Part shown: one piece after another, positions 41,807 to 49,795 of the stretch | How positions within the stretch are numbered: position 1 is the first letter of the stretch | Layout: each line of letters begins with the position of its first letter | Source: a bacterium | GTDB taxonomy: Bacteria; Deinococcota; Deinococci; Deinococcales; Deinococcaceae | Direction of reading: 5' to 3' | Assembly: GCA_021810505.1 (NCBI GenBank) | Contig: JAJZIR010000004.1 | Location: forward strand, 1 to 64,000 | Length of the DNA: 64,000 nt | The notes under the pieces: model-generated | The model's database searches: none | Seen by the model: only the letters and a program-made list of their open reading frames with translations | What the model was told of the DNA's origin: nothing | Position numbers and translations under genes: made by a program

Positions 41807-43063
41807 TCAGGAGGCGGGCGCCTTAGAGGCCCGCAGCCCGGCCGCAGCGTCGGCGCCCAGCCAAACCGTCACGGCGGCCCCCAGGACTCCCTGGCCGGAG
41901 ATCTCGACCTGACCGAAGCCCAGAGCGGCTCGGACCTGCGCGGCGGCGGAGCGGGAAAGGTCTGAGAGGACCACCGTCTGTCCGGGCTGGGAGCCCAAGT
42001 CCTGGGCGATGAAGGCGTTCTGGAAACCCCGGGCCCGCAGCCGGGCTAGGGCCAAGCGTGCAGTCCCCGGTGGCCCGTCGACGTTGACCAGGGCGACGGG
42101 AGCGGCCTTGGCGTCCAGAGCAGTGCGGATTTCCTTAGCCCTGGGCAAGAAAAAGCTGTCCACCATGGCCTGGATGGACGCGGGATCGGAGATCCAGTAG
42201 CTGATCCCGCCGGCCGATCCGTAGCGGCCAGGGAGCAGGAAAGACTGGAGCCTAGGGTGGCGCAGCGCCGCCCCCAGCACGAAGGAGAAGTCCTGCGGGC
42301 TCAGGTCGCTCAAGGTGTCTTTGGCCAGGACCGCGGAGATGGCTGGGAGATGGCTCAGGCCGGCTGGGGTGAGCAGCTGCCCAGCTGCGGCGCGCAGGAA
42401 AGCCTCGGTGCGCTGGACCCGGCCGATGTCGCCCAGGGGGTCGTGGCGGAAGCGGATGAAGGCTTCGGCCTGGCGGCCGCTGAGCCGCTGGGTACCCGGC
42501 GCGAGGTGGATGAACAGGTGGGCGGCGTGGTCGGTATAGTCCATCGGCTCCGGGACGTAGACCCTGACCCCGCCGACCGCCCGAGTGAAGTCGCGCAGCG
42601 CCTGCAAGTTGACGATCAGGTAGGCGCGGATGGGCAGGCCGGTGAGTTCCGAGACCGCCTGCACCATCCCGGAAGGTCCCAGGAAAGGGTTAGCGCTGTT
42701 GATCTTCTGCGTCCCCTGGCCGGGCAGATCGACCATGGTGTCGCGGGGCACGCTGAGGATGCGGATCAGGCCGCTGGGGCGGATCTGGACCACCAGCATG
42801 GTGTCGGTCAGGCCGCGGAAGCCCTCGATGCCGGGGGTGTGGTAACCGGTATAGATCGGCGTGGAGCCGACCAGCAGGTAGTTGACCGGCAGGGTGGGCA
42901 GGTGCGGGGTCACCAGCAAATTGCCCACCCGCAGCGGCTGCGCCGTCGCGGTCTCAGCGACAGGGACCTGGGCGCTGCCCGGCAGGCCGTTCCGGATCAG
43001 AAAGACCCAGCCAGCGGCTAGGAGCAGCAGGAGTCCCAGCAGAGCAGCGCGGTAAGGCCTCAT
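41807..43063 (-). CDS. LytR-CpsA-Psr (LCP) family protein
   Basis: The 418-residue protein has an N-terminal membrane anchor (about 5-25) and an extracellular LCP domain (about 75-270) with TDTMLVVQIRPSG, RILSVPRDTMVDLPG (Arg/Asp of the phosphate-binding site), KINSAN and EAFIRFRHDPLGDIGRVQRT, followed by a C-terminal LytR_C domain (about 330-410). LCP enzymes attach glycopolymers to peptidoglycan from lipid-linked precursors. TAGACT (43076-43071) lies 7 nt before the ATG, so the transcript is probably leaderless. Divergent from the LEA2 gene. Confidence 0.9.
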   Translation of the reverse strand: MRPYRAALLGLLLLLAAGWVFLIRNGLPGSAQVPVAETATAQPLRVGNLLVTPHLPTLPVNYLLVGSTPIYTGYHTPGIEGFRGLTDTMLVVQIRPSGLIRILSVPRDTMVDLPGQGTQKINSANPFLGPSGMVQAVSELTGLPIRAYLIVNLQALRDFTRAVGGVRVYVPEPMDYTDHAAHLFIHLAPGTQRLSGRQAEAFIRFRHDPLGDIGRVQRTEAFLRAAAGQLLTPAGLSHLPAISAVLAKDTLSDLSPQDFSFVLGAALRHPRLQSFLLPGRYGSAGGISYWISDPASIQAMVDSFFLPRAKEIRTALDAKAAPVALVNVDGPPGTARLALARLRARGFQNAFIAQDLGSQPGQTVVLSDLSRSAAAQVRAALGFGQVEISGQGVLGAAVTVWLGADAAAGLRASKAPAS

Positions 43064-43070
43064 CGCTACG

Positions 43071-43128
43071 AGTCTAGGCGGTCCCCCTCAGGGGACCGTG
43101 GGCCCGCTGACCATGGCGGCGCTACACT
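43071..43128. promoter_or_regulatory. Divergent leaderless promoters (LCP / LEA2)
   Basis: Minus-strand TAGACT (43076-43071) is 7 nt from the LCP ATG; plus-strand TACACT (43123-43128) is 6 nt from the LEA2 ATG at 43135. A CCCCTCAGGGG palindrome lies between them at about 43084-43094. Confidence 0.5.
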
Positions 43129-43134
43129 TCTGCC

Positions 43135-43995
43135 ATGCGCCGATCCCCACTGCTGGCCACCTTCGCCCTGTTCGTCCTGACCGGCTGCGCCCCGCGGCTC
43201 CAGCAGGTGGTGGCCGTCCCCGAGATCCAGGTCGCCCGCGCTCGGCTGCTGCGCTTCGACCCGCCGGGCCTCTCGGTCACCCCCCAGGCCGAGCTCAGCC
43301 TGCAGCTCAAGGTGCGCAACCCCAACCCTTTCGGGGTCCGCCTGCAGCAGGTGGCCGGCAACTTCTTGCTGAACGGCCACCAGGCCGCCCAGTTCCGCCT
43401 GCCCAACCTGGCGGTGGCGGCTAGGGGCGTGAGCCGTGAGCGGGCGGTGGTCGACGTGGCCATCGACCCCGCCACGCTGCGCCAGCTCTTCGCCGTCGCC
43501 ACCGGCCGCGCGGTCCCCTTCCGGGTACGGGGGAGCTTCCAGCTAGACGCCGGCCTGTTCGGCCGGCCGCGCTTCGGGCCTTACACCCTGCTCCAGGGAG
43601 TGATCCACGAGCACCCGGCGCTGCTGCCGCCCAGCTTCCGCTTCCGGGCCGACCTCAGCCGGCTCACCGTGGGCGCGGGCGGCCTGCGGGTGGTGCTGGC
43701 CCTGGAGGTGCACAACCCGGACGTCTTGGGCTACCGGCTGCACTTCCCGCTGGCCTTGCGGGTGGGTGGCGCCGCCCTGGCCAGGGCGGACTTCAGCGGC
43801 AGCGTCCCGGCCCTGGGGAGCGGTCTGCTCTACGCCGACTTCTCGCTCAATCCCTTGGCCGTCCCGGAGGCGATCGCCCGGGGGGAGCTGTCCTTTAGCC
43901 TGAGCGGGGCCCCGCTGGCGATCACCCCAGGGGTAGGCCAAACCCAGTTCGGCCTGCAGATCCTGACTGGCGGCAGCGCGCCGCTGCAGAAGTGA
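43135..43995 (+). CDS. LEA type 2 family lipoprotein
   Basis: The 286-residue protein has a lipoprotein signal with lipobox LTGC (Cys17) and two LEA2/WHy immunoglobulin-like domains (about 35-140 and 160-275); the first contains LQLKVRNPNPFGVRLQQV and the second LALEVHNPDVLGYRLHF, both with the typical N-P turn. Such proteins are linked to desiccation and stress tolerance, and are frequent in Deinococcus. It overlaps the amidase start by GTGA. Probable leaderless start. Confidence 0.85.
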   Translation: MRRSPLLATFALFVLTGCAPRLQQVVAVPEIQVARARLLRFDPPGLSVTPQAELSLQLKVRNPNPFGVRLQQVAGNFLLNGHQAAQFRLPNLAVAARGVSRERAVVDVAIDPATLRQLFAVATGRAVPFRVRGSFQLDAGLFGRPRFGPYTLLQGVIHEHPALLPPSFRFRADLSRLTVGAGGLRVVLALEVHNPDVLGYRLHFPLALRVGGAALARADFSGSVPALGSGLLYADFSLNPLAVPEAIARGELSFSLSGAPLAITPGVGQTQFGLQILTGGSAPLQK

Positions 43996-45164
43996 ACGCC
44001 TCCGCCCTGCGCCGGGCCCTGCAGCTGCGGGCGGTGGCCTACCTGCCCAGGGAGCCGCTGGCCAGCCCGGAGGGGCCGCTCGGTGACCTGGAGTTCACCG
44101 TCAAGGACCTGTTCGCCGTCCCCGGGTGGCCGCTGCGGGCTGGGACCGAGGCCCCCCTCCCAGCCCTGGGCAGCAGCGCAGCGGTAGGAACCCTCAGGGA
44201 GCTGGGAGCCAGGCTGCTGGCCAAAACCCAACTGCACGAGGTGGCCCTGGGTATCACCGGCCAGAACCCCCTGATCGGCGCGACCAGAAACCCCCTAGAC
44301 CCCAGAAGGGTCAGCGGCGGCAGCTCCAGCGGCGCCGCGGTGGCCGCCCGGGTGGGCTTCGGCGACTTCGCTCTGGGGACCGACACCGGCGGCTCGGTAC
44401 GCATCCCGGCCGCCCTCTGCGGGGTCTGGGGCTTTAAACCCAGCTTCGGGCGCTATTCCACCGAGGGCCTGCTGCCGTTGAGCCCCAGCTGCGACCACGT
44501 CGGCGTCCTGACCGCGGAGCCGGCGCTGCTGCCCAGAGTCGACCGGGTCCTGGGAGGGGAAGGTGCTGGGGCGGCCTGGAAACCCCAGCGGATCGGCCTG
44601 ACCGGGGAGGAGTGGTGCAGCGAAGCCGTATGGGAGAGCTGCTGCGGGGCGGCTGGCGCCCTAGGGGCCCGGGTGACCCGCTACCCCACCCCTGACCTGC
44701 TCGGCACCTACCGCAGAGTCAGCGGCTTCGAGGCGGCGCGGGTACACCGGGCGGCCCTGGAGCGGGAGCACCCCGGCTTCAGCCCCGCCACCTTGGCGCT
44801 GCTGCGGGCCGGGGCAGAGATCCCGGAAGCCGACTACCGCGCCGCGCTGGAGGAGCGCGAGGCAGCCAGAGCCCGGCTGCTCACCGCCATGGATCACCTG
44901 GAGATCGACCTGCTGGCCGCCCCGGCGGTCCCAGTCCCGGCACCCTTCGTAGGCCAGCAGGAGGTGGCGGTGCGCGGCCAGCAGGTCGGGCTGCGCACCG
45001 CCTTCCTGCGGCTCACCGCCCCCTACAGCCTGCTGGGCCTGCCGGTGCTGCTGCAGCCACTGCCGCTGGGCGCGCTCAGCTGCGGGCTGCAGTGGGTGGC
45101 CAGACCCGGACAGGACGCCGCCCTGCTGGCTCTAGCCGAGCGGCTCAGCGCCTGCGCCTCCTGA
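43992..45164 (+). CDS. Amidase signature family protein
   Basis: The 390-residue enzyme has the amidase signature with the Ser-Ser-Lys triad: Lys38 in FTVKDLFAV, the cis-serine in GGSSSGAAVAA (about 109-118) and nucleophile Ser135 in GTDTGGSVRIPAALCGVWGFKP. Length is short compared with GatA (about 480), so it is a stand-alone amide hydrolase and not the glutamyl-tRNA amidotransferase subunit. Substrate unknown. It is coupled to the LEA2 gene and its 3' end overlaps the convergent HAMP gene by 20 bp. Confidence 0.87.
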   Translation: MNASALRRALQLRAVAYLPREPLASPEGPLGDLEFTVKDLFAVPGWPLRAGTEAPLPALGSSAAVGTLRELGARLLAKTQLHEVALGITGQNPLIGATRNPLDPRRVSGGSSSGAAVAARVGFGDFALGTDTGGSVRIPAALCGVWGFKPSFGRYSTEGLLPLSPSCDHVGVLTAEPALLPRVDRVLGGEGAGAAWKPQRIGLTGEEWCSEAVWESCCGAAGALGARVTRYPTPDLLGTYRRVSGFEAARVHRAALEREHPGFSPATLALLRAGAEIPEADYRAALEEREAARARLLTAMDHLEIDLLAAPAVPVPAPFVGQQEVAVRGQQVGLRTAFLRLTAPYSLLGLPVLLQPLPLGALSCGLQWVARPGQDAALLALAERLSACAS

Positions 45165-46404
45165 GCCGCTCGAGGGCAGCCAGCAGCGAGATCCGCATCC
45201 GCTCCAGCGATTCGGCCAGCTGTCCGATCTCGTCGTTGCGGTTCATCTCGATCGGCTGCTCCAGCTTGCCCAAGCTGATCTGGTCGGCCACCCGGCTGAG
45301 CTGCACGATCGGACGCAGCAGCTGCGAGGCCACCACCGAGAGGATCAGGGCGGCGATCAGGACCCCGACTACCACCACCGCGGCGATGAGCAGGGTGAGC
45401 CGGCGCACCGCATCCAGGCTGGAATTGGTGAGGACGCCGACGGTCACCACGTCGCCCGGCGAGCTGGGTTGGGCGACCGTGGAGAGCGCGAAGTGCAGCA
45501 CCTGGCCCTGCCCCTTGGACAACCGAGCGGCCTGGCTGGCGATGTGCTGGCGGACCTGAGGGGCGAGCGCAGCCGTGTTCTGAGCCAGCAGCCGCTGGTA
45601 GACCGAGGTCAGGTCGTTGCGCCAGCTGAACTGCCGGGCGGTGGGGTGGGCGGCCAGAAAGCGCTGCACCTGGGCCCCGATCCACCAGTCGTTGTTGGGG
45701 TGCACGCTGCGGAAATAGGTAGCCAGCGGGGTCTTGACCAGGACGAAGCCCACCCCCTTCTCCTGGGTGAGCAGGGAGAGCTCGGTGTTGATGGCGGTGG
45801 GGTCAGCGAAGTTGACGCTCCTGGTGGCCACCGAGGCCAGCTCGGTGGCCGAAGTCCTGGTGATACGGTTCAGGGTGGGGGGCAGGGTGAAGATCAGCAC
45901 CAACACGATGGCTACGCCCAACAGGATCAGAGGCGTCAGCGTGCCCAGCAGCAGGCGGGGGCGCAGGCTGCCGCGGCGCCTGGCCCGCTCCGGCTCCTCC
46001 AGGGCGGAGGTAGCCGTCACGGAGGGGGCCGCGGGGGCGGGCTGTTCGGGCGCAGCCGGGGGGCTGGGTTCAGCGGCAGGAGGCGGGGTGGGCGGCGCTG
46101 CGGGAGGGGGGGTCAGACCCTGCGGCGGGGAGGCAGCCTGCGCTGCGGAGCTGGCTACCCCGGAGATCTCCTGCGCGGCGCAGGGGGTAAGGTCCACCGC
46201 GATGCCCAGGGAACGGTAGAGGTCGAAAACTCTCTGGGCCTTGGCCTGGGTGGTCGGTTTGAGCAGGGGCCCGGGCGGGCGGGTGGCCAGGCGGTGCGCC
46301 TGGGACTCGCTGAGGTGAAAGCCGCGCTGCAGCTGGATGACCAGCTCTCCCAGGACGGCGGGATCGGTGGGGCTCTGCCGCAACATCACGGTGTATTCAC
46401 TCAT
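45145..46404 (-). CDS. Transmembrane HAMP-domain protein without output domain
   Basis: The 419-residue protein has an unusual order. The first 75 residues (YTVMLRQSPTDP...LSESQAHRLATRPPG...KAQRVFDLYRSLGIAVDL) look like an L7/L12-C-terminal/ClpS-like adaptor fold. Then come a Pro/Ala linker (about 90-140), a transmembrane helix (about 155-175), an extracellular sensor of about 150 residues, a second helix (about 340-362), HAMP (about 365-415) and an end in LERLRRRRR. No kinase, cyclase or methyl-accepting domain follows, so a partner must carry the output. It overlaps the DUF4388 gene upstream by ATGA. Confidence 0.75.
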   Translation of the reverse strand: MSEYTVMLRQSPTDPAVLGELVIQLQRGFHLSESQAHRLATRPPGPLLKPTTQAKAQRVFDLYRSLGIAVDLTPCAAQEISGVASSAAQAASPPQGLTPPPAAPPTPPPAAEPSPPAAPEQPAPAAPSVTATSALEEPERARRRGSLRPRLLLGTLTPLILLGVAIVLVLIFTLPPTLNRITRTSATELASVATRSVNFADPTAINTELSLLTQEKGVGFVLVKTPLATYFRSVHPNNDWWIGAQVQRFLAAHPTARQFSWRNDLTSVYQRLLAQNTAALAPQVRQHIASQAARLSKGQGQVLHFALSTVAQPSSPGDVVTVGVLTNSSLDAVRRLTLLIAAVVVVGVLIAALILSVVASQLLRPIVQLSRVADQISLGKLEQPIEMNRNDEIGQLAESLERMRISLLAALERLRRRRR

Positions 46405-47126
46405 CGCTCTCCCCCATCAGCGGCCGACTCGGCGACCAGGCGGCGAAAAACCGCCTGCCGCTGGGCCGGAAGCTGGGCCAACAGCTGCTCCACTAGCTTG
46501 GCATACTTGGGCGGGGTCAGGGCCGGAGCCCCCTCCTGCTCCAGATCCTCTAAGGCCTCGTCGATCAGCAGGTCGGCCAGCGGCCCTAGGACCTCCAGCG
46601 CGGCTCGGCGCAGGCCGCCTAAGGGGATCTGCCGCTCCGGGGGTGGGGGGCTCTCCACCACTCCCAGGTCGGACAGCCGCTCGGCGATCTGAACGGTCTG
46701 CTCCAGGCTGAGGCCGGACAGGCCGGCGACCTCCGCCAGAGTGCGCTGCCCGTCCAACCAGGTCAGCACCTCCCAGCAGCGGTAGGGCAGGCGTTCTGAT
46801 CCGGAAATCACCGGGCGCAGCACGGTGGCCCCTGAGAAGGAGGCCAAGGCCAGCAGCTCCTCTAGGGGCTGGTGGAAGGGAACGGAGGTGGGGATCAGCT
46901 CACCTACCTCGGTGCACTGGCCATCGCGCTGCCGCAGCAGCAAGCGCAGCGCGGCTGTCCCCTCCAGCTCGCCGACCACCGCACCCTCCAGCTGCCCTTC
47001 CCGGAAGGTCAGGTAGATGCGCTGCGTCCCGCTGCGGAATTCCAGGCTGACCGTGGATCCCGAGCGCGCGATCGTCCGCAGCAGGACCGGCAGGGTCTCC
47101 CGGTTGAACAGCCTCAGCCGCTGCAC
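46401..47126 (-). CDS. DUF4388-type protein
   Basis: The 241-residue protein begins with a beta-rich DUF4388-like domain (LPVLLRTIARSGSTVSLEFRSGTQRIYLTFREGQLEGAVVGELEG) followed by a winged-helix-like middle (LDGQRTLAEVAGLSGLSLEQTVQIAERLSDLGVVE) and a helical C terminus. Function is unknown; DUF4388 occurs in signalling proteins. It sits between another DUF4388 gene and the HAMP gene, with 3 nt and ATGA spacing, so all three form one unit. Confidence 0.7.
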   Translation of the reverse strand: MQRLRLFNRETLPVLLRTIARSGSTVSLEFRSGTQRIYLTFREGQLEGAVVGELEGTAALRLLLRQRDGQCTEVGELIPTSVPFHQPLEELLALASFSGATVLRPVISGSERLPYRCWEVLTWLDGQRTLAEVAGLSGLSLEQTVQIAERLSDLGVVESPPPPERQIPLGGLRRAALEVLGPLADLLIDEALEDLEQEGAPALTPPKYAKLVEQLLAQLPAQRQAVFRRLVAESAADGGER

Positions 47127-47129
47127 CGC

Positions 47130-48014
47130 TCAGCCACCTGCCCCGGCTGGGGCGAGACCCAGGGCCCGCCAGACCTGCGAGTGTACCGGTACCAGGTCAG
47201 CGAGGCGGGCGGCGGCAGAGGCCGGATCGATCTGGGCGCGGCGCAGCATCAGCGGGAAGAGCGCCCGCAGGGCCGGGCCGTACTCGGAAGGGGGCAGACT
47301 TTCTTCGGCCACCAGAGCGCCATCCTCCCAGACCAGCTCGGCGGCGAAAGGGTCGAGGACCGGGTAGCGTTCGGCCAACTGCAGCGCGGATAGCCGCCAG
47401 ACCTGCTCGGTACCGGGCCCGAACAGCCTGGGCAAGGAGGCCTCCAGCCAGGCACGCCATTCCCCTAAAGCGGGTTCGACCGCGGCTGATCTGGAGGGGG
47501 ACGGGCGCAGCTGCACCACCGATCCGGGTGGCAACTGGAGAGGGGTGAGAGGTTGCTGGTCCCAGATCTGGTCGTGGCGCGCGCCGCCCTGCTGCCAGGT
47601 GAGCAGGCCACGGAAACCGCGCTCCACCAGGTCCGAGGCGTCCTGCAGCCGCAGCGCCTCGCTGACCGGGAGGAGGCCGTCCAGCACCGCGCAGGCGGGG
47701 GCGGGCAGGGGCAAGAGGTCCGCGACCAAAGCGAGGTCGGAGGCCCAGGGAAGCAGGGCCCGGTCCAGGCTGACAGCGGCCACGGCTTGGCCCTGCAGCT
47801 GCGCGCCACACAGGAAACGGCCCTCTGCGAACAGCAGGCGCGCCCGTAAGCCAGCCGGCGGGCGCAGGTCGAGTAAGCCCGAGAAGGTGTCCTGCTCTTC
47901 CAAGGCGGCGAGCAGCGCCCCCCAGGAGAGGTAGCGCAGCGGGAGGGACGACCAGATCCGCTGGCCTTGGGGAAGGCGCAGCGCCAGGAGCAGAGAGAGG
48001 CTGGAGGCGTCCAT
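47130..48014 (-). CDS. DUF4388-type protein, first gene of the HAMP module
   Basis: The 294-residue protein has an N-terminal DUF4388-like region (YLSWGALLAALEEQDTFSGLLDLRPPAGLRARLLFAEGRFLCGAQLQGQAVAAVSLDRAL) and a helical C-terminal half rich in Leu and Trp. It is related in layout to the next gene product. GGAGG lies 7 nt before the ATG and TATGTT, a possible -10 box, a little further upstream, so the three-gene unit probably starts here. No enzyme motif is visible. Confidence 0.68.
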   Translation of the reverse strand: MDASSLSLLLALRLPQGQRIWSSLPLRYLSWGALLAALEEQDTFSGLLDLRPPAGLRARLLFAEGRFLCGAQLQGQAVAAVSLDRALLPWASDLALVADLLPLPAPACAVLDGLLPVSEALRLQDASDLVERGFRGLLTWQQGGARHDQIWDQQPLTPLQLPPGSVVQLRPSPSRSAAVEPALGEWRAWLEASLPRLFGPGTEQVWRLSALQLAERYPVLDPFAAELVWEDGALVAEESLPPSEYGPALRALFPLMLRRAQIDPASAAARLADLVPVHSQVWRALGLAPAGAGG

Positions 48015-48049
48015 CTGGGCGCCTCCAGCCTAACATACCCGGGGGAGTC

Positions 48050-48682
48050 CTAAGCTGGCTGACCTGCCAGCTGCCCCAGCAGAGCCTGAACCCGCCCCCT
48101 CAGGTCGCCGCGCGCCGAGGGAGCCCCCAGTTGATGCAGCCCGCCGTGGAAGGCATCCGGGTCACCGAACAGGCGGCTGAGCAGCTCGAACTCCTCTCTG
48201 GAGCGCAGGGAAGGGTCGTTGCGGAACATGGTGACGTAGCGGTCTTGAAAGCCCTGGTCGTCCAGCTCGCCCTCCAAGTAGCTGCGCATCAAGCGGAGGT
48301 AAGGCTCGAGGTTGGCCGGCAGCTGGCCGGCAGCGCCTTGCTGGCCGCTCTCTTGGGCGTAGCGGGCGAAGGCCGGGGCCAGAGCCTCCTCGGTGATGTC
48401 CCAGTTGTCGGCGTCGAAGCGGCACTCCCCGCCCTCGAACAGCAGAAACTGCGGCGACTGGTGGACCACACCGCTGCGTTGAGCGGCGTGGTTGCTGGCC
48501 GGCCGCCACTCCACCACCCGGATGACGCCGACCGGGAGGTCGTAGCGCTGGAGGAAGCTCTCCAAGACGCCGAAGCCCTGCATGGTCTTGTGGCAGGTCC
48601 CAGCCTTGAAGATGCCGGCGGTGGGGAACTGAGCCAGGAAGGCGTCGACCGCTTCTGGGGTATCCAGCTGATAGAGGCGCAT
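48050..48682 (-). CDS. Bacilliredoxin (YtxJ/BrxC)-like domain fused to a colicin-immunity-like domain
   Basis: The 210-residue protein has an N-terminal monothiol bacilliredoxin-like domain (about 1-105): [12 protein letters not shown] with a single candidate cysteine Cys30, [32 protein letters not shown] and the terminal [10 protein letters not shown]. The C-terminal part (about 125-200, [21 protein letters not shown] and [16 protein letters not shown]) resembles small colicin-immunity-like helical proteins. BrxC proteins remove bacillithiol from oxidised proteins, so bacillithiol may be the redox buffer here. TACACT (48694-48689) is 6 nt before the ATG at 48682, giving a leaderless start; the frame is open to 48772. 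Confidence 0.7.
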   Translation of the reverse strand: MRLYQLDTPEAVDAFLAQFPTAGIFKAGTCHKTMQGFGVLESFLQRYDLPVGVIRVVEWRPASNHAAQRSGVVHQSPQFLLFEGGECRFDADNWDITEEALAPAFARYAQESGQQGAAGQLPANLEPYLRLMRSYLEGELDDQGFQDRYVTMFRNDPSLRSREEFELLSRLFGDPDAFHGGLHQLGAPSARGDLRGRVQALLGQLAGQPA

Positions 48683-48805
48683 AGCTAGAGTGTAGCCAGC
48701 TCCTCCGCAGACTCCGTCAGTCAAGTCACGTATGGCCCGGGGACCGCTGGAAACCTGGGTACCGCGCGGCAAATCCGCAGCGAGCCGGGCAGCAGGGAGC
48801 CCGGC

Positions 48806-49795
48806 TCAGAGCTGTAAGATCAGCACCTTGAGGTGGTCCGAAGTGCCGTAGTCCGGACCAGCCCGCAACCGGGCTGCCAGCTCGGCGGTCCTCCCGGCGG
48901 CGGCCAAACCCAGGCGCACCAGCTGGTCCAGGCGGGCAGCGGGGAGCTTATGGTGGTTGCAGGAGACCACCAGGAATCCGCCCCCAGGGATCAGGGCCAG
49001 CGCCTTGGCGATGAGCTCGGGGTAGTCGCGCTCCACCCGCCAGACCTTTCCCTGCTGCCTGGAGAAGCTGGGGGGATCCAGGATGATCAGATCGAAGAGC
49101 CGGCTCTCTCGCCGGTAGCGGAGTAGCTGGCGGTGCACGTCGGCGGCCAGCAGGGGGCCGGGCGGCTCAGGGAAACCGTTCAGGCGGAAGTTGGCCCGCC
49201 CCCACTCCAGGGCGCGCCCAGAAGCGTCCAGGTTGGTCACCGAGCCGCTGCCGGCCAGCGCGCTGGCTACCCCGGAGGCGCAGGTATAGGCGAAGGTGTT
49301 GAGGCAGCGCCCAACGGGGTGCGCACGCAGCCAGCGGCGCAGCGGGCGCAGGTCGGAGAACAGGCCCACGCTGAGCTCACCGGCCGGGCGTAGCTCCAGG
49401 GCCAAGGGGCCTTCCCGGATCACCACCCGGGGGCGCTCGGGGCCCAGCAGCGGTTGCCAGGGCGCGGCCAGGGCGCGGCTCCCGGGATCCAGAGCGGCGG
49501 CCGACCTAGGCCGCCGCTTGAGGTAGAGAGTGCGCAAGCCGAAGACCTCGGCGCAGAGCTCACCCCAAGCGGCCTCGGCGGCGGCACCCAAGTCCCTGTA
49601 CAGGCTGAGGATCCCCACCTCCCCGGCCTGGTCCAAGGTCAACCCGGGGAGGCCGTCCTGCTCGGCGTGGACCTGTCGCAGGTAGGTGAGAGGTCCCTCC
49701 CCCGCGCGTTCCAGCCTACCCAGCAGGCGCTGGCGCTTGGCCTTAGCCGCCCGGAGCAGGCGGCGGCGCTCAGGCCAAGGAGGGCCGGAAAGCAA
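48806..49795 (-). CDS. Class I SAM-dependent methyltransferase (RlmI/RlmK-related)
   Basis: The 329-residue protein has DGLPGLTLDQAGE, GLFSDLRPLRRWL, LNTFAYTCASGVASALA (SAM motif I region), NLDASGRALEWGRANF and LDPPSFSRQ, the same architecture as RlmI-type rRNA cytosine methyltransferases but without the N-terminal PUA domain. It is a second, divergent relative of the gene at 20140. The start is a TTG at 49795 with GAGGG 5 nt upstream; it overlaps the 3' end of trmFO by 26 bp and is co-transcribed with it, so both may modify RNA. Confidence 0.82.
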   Translation of the reverse strand: MLSGPPWPERRRLLRAAKAKRQRLLGRLERAGEGPLTYLRQVHAEQDGLPGLTLDQAGEVGILSLYRDLGAAAEAAWGELCAEVFGLRTLYLKRRPRSAAALDPGSRALAAPWQPLLGPERPRVVIREGPLALELRPAGELSVGLFSDLRPLRRWLRAHPVGRCLNTFAYTCASGVASALAGSGSVTNLDASGRALEWGRANFRLNGFPEPPGPLLAADVHRQLLRYRRESRLFDLIILDPPSFSRQQGKVWRVERDYPELIAKALALIPGGGFLVVSCNHHKLPAARLDQLVRLGLAAAGRTAELAARLRAGPDYGTSDHLKVLILQL

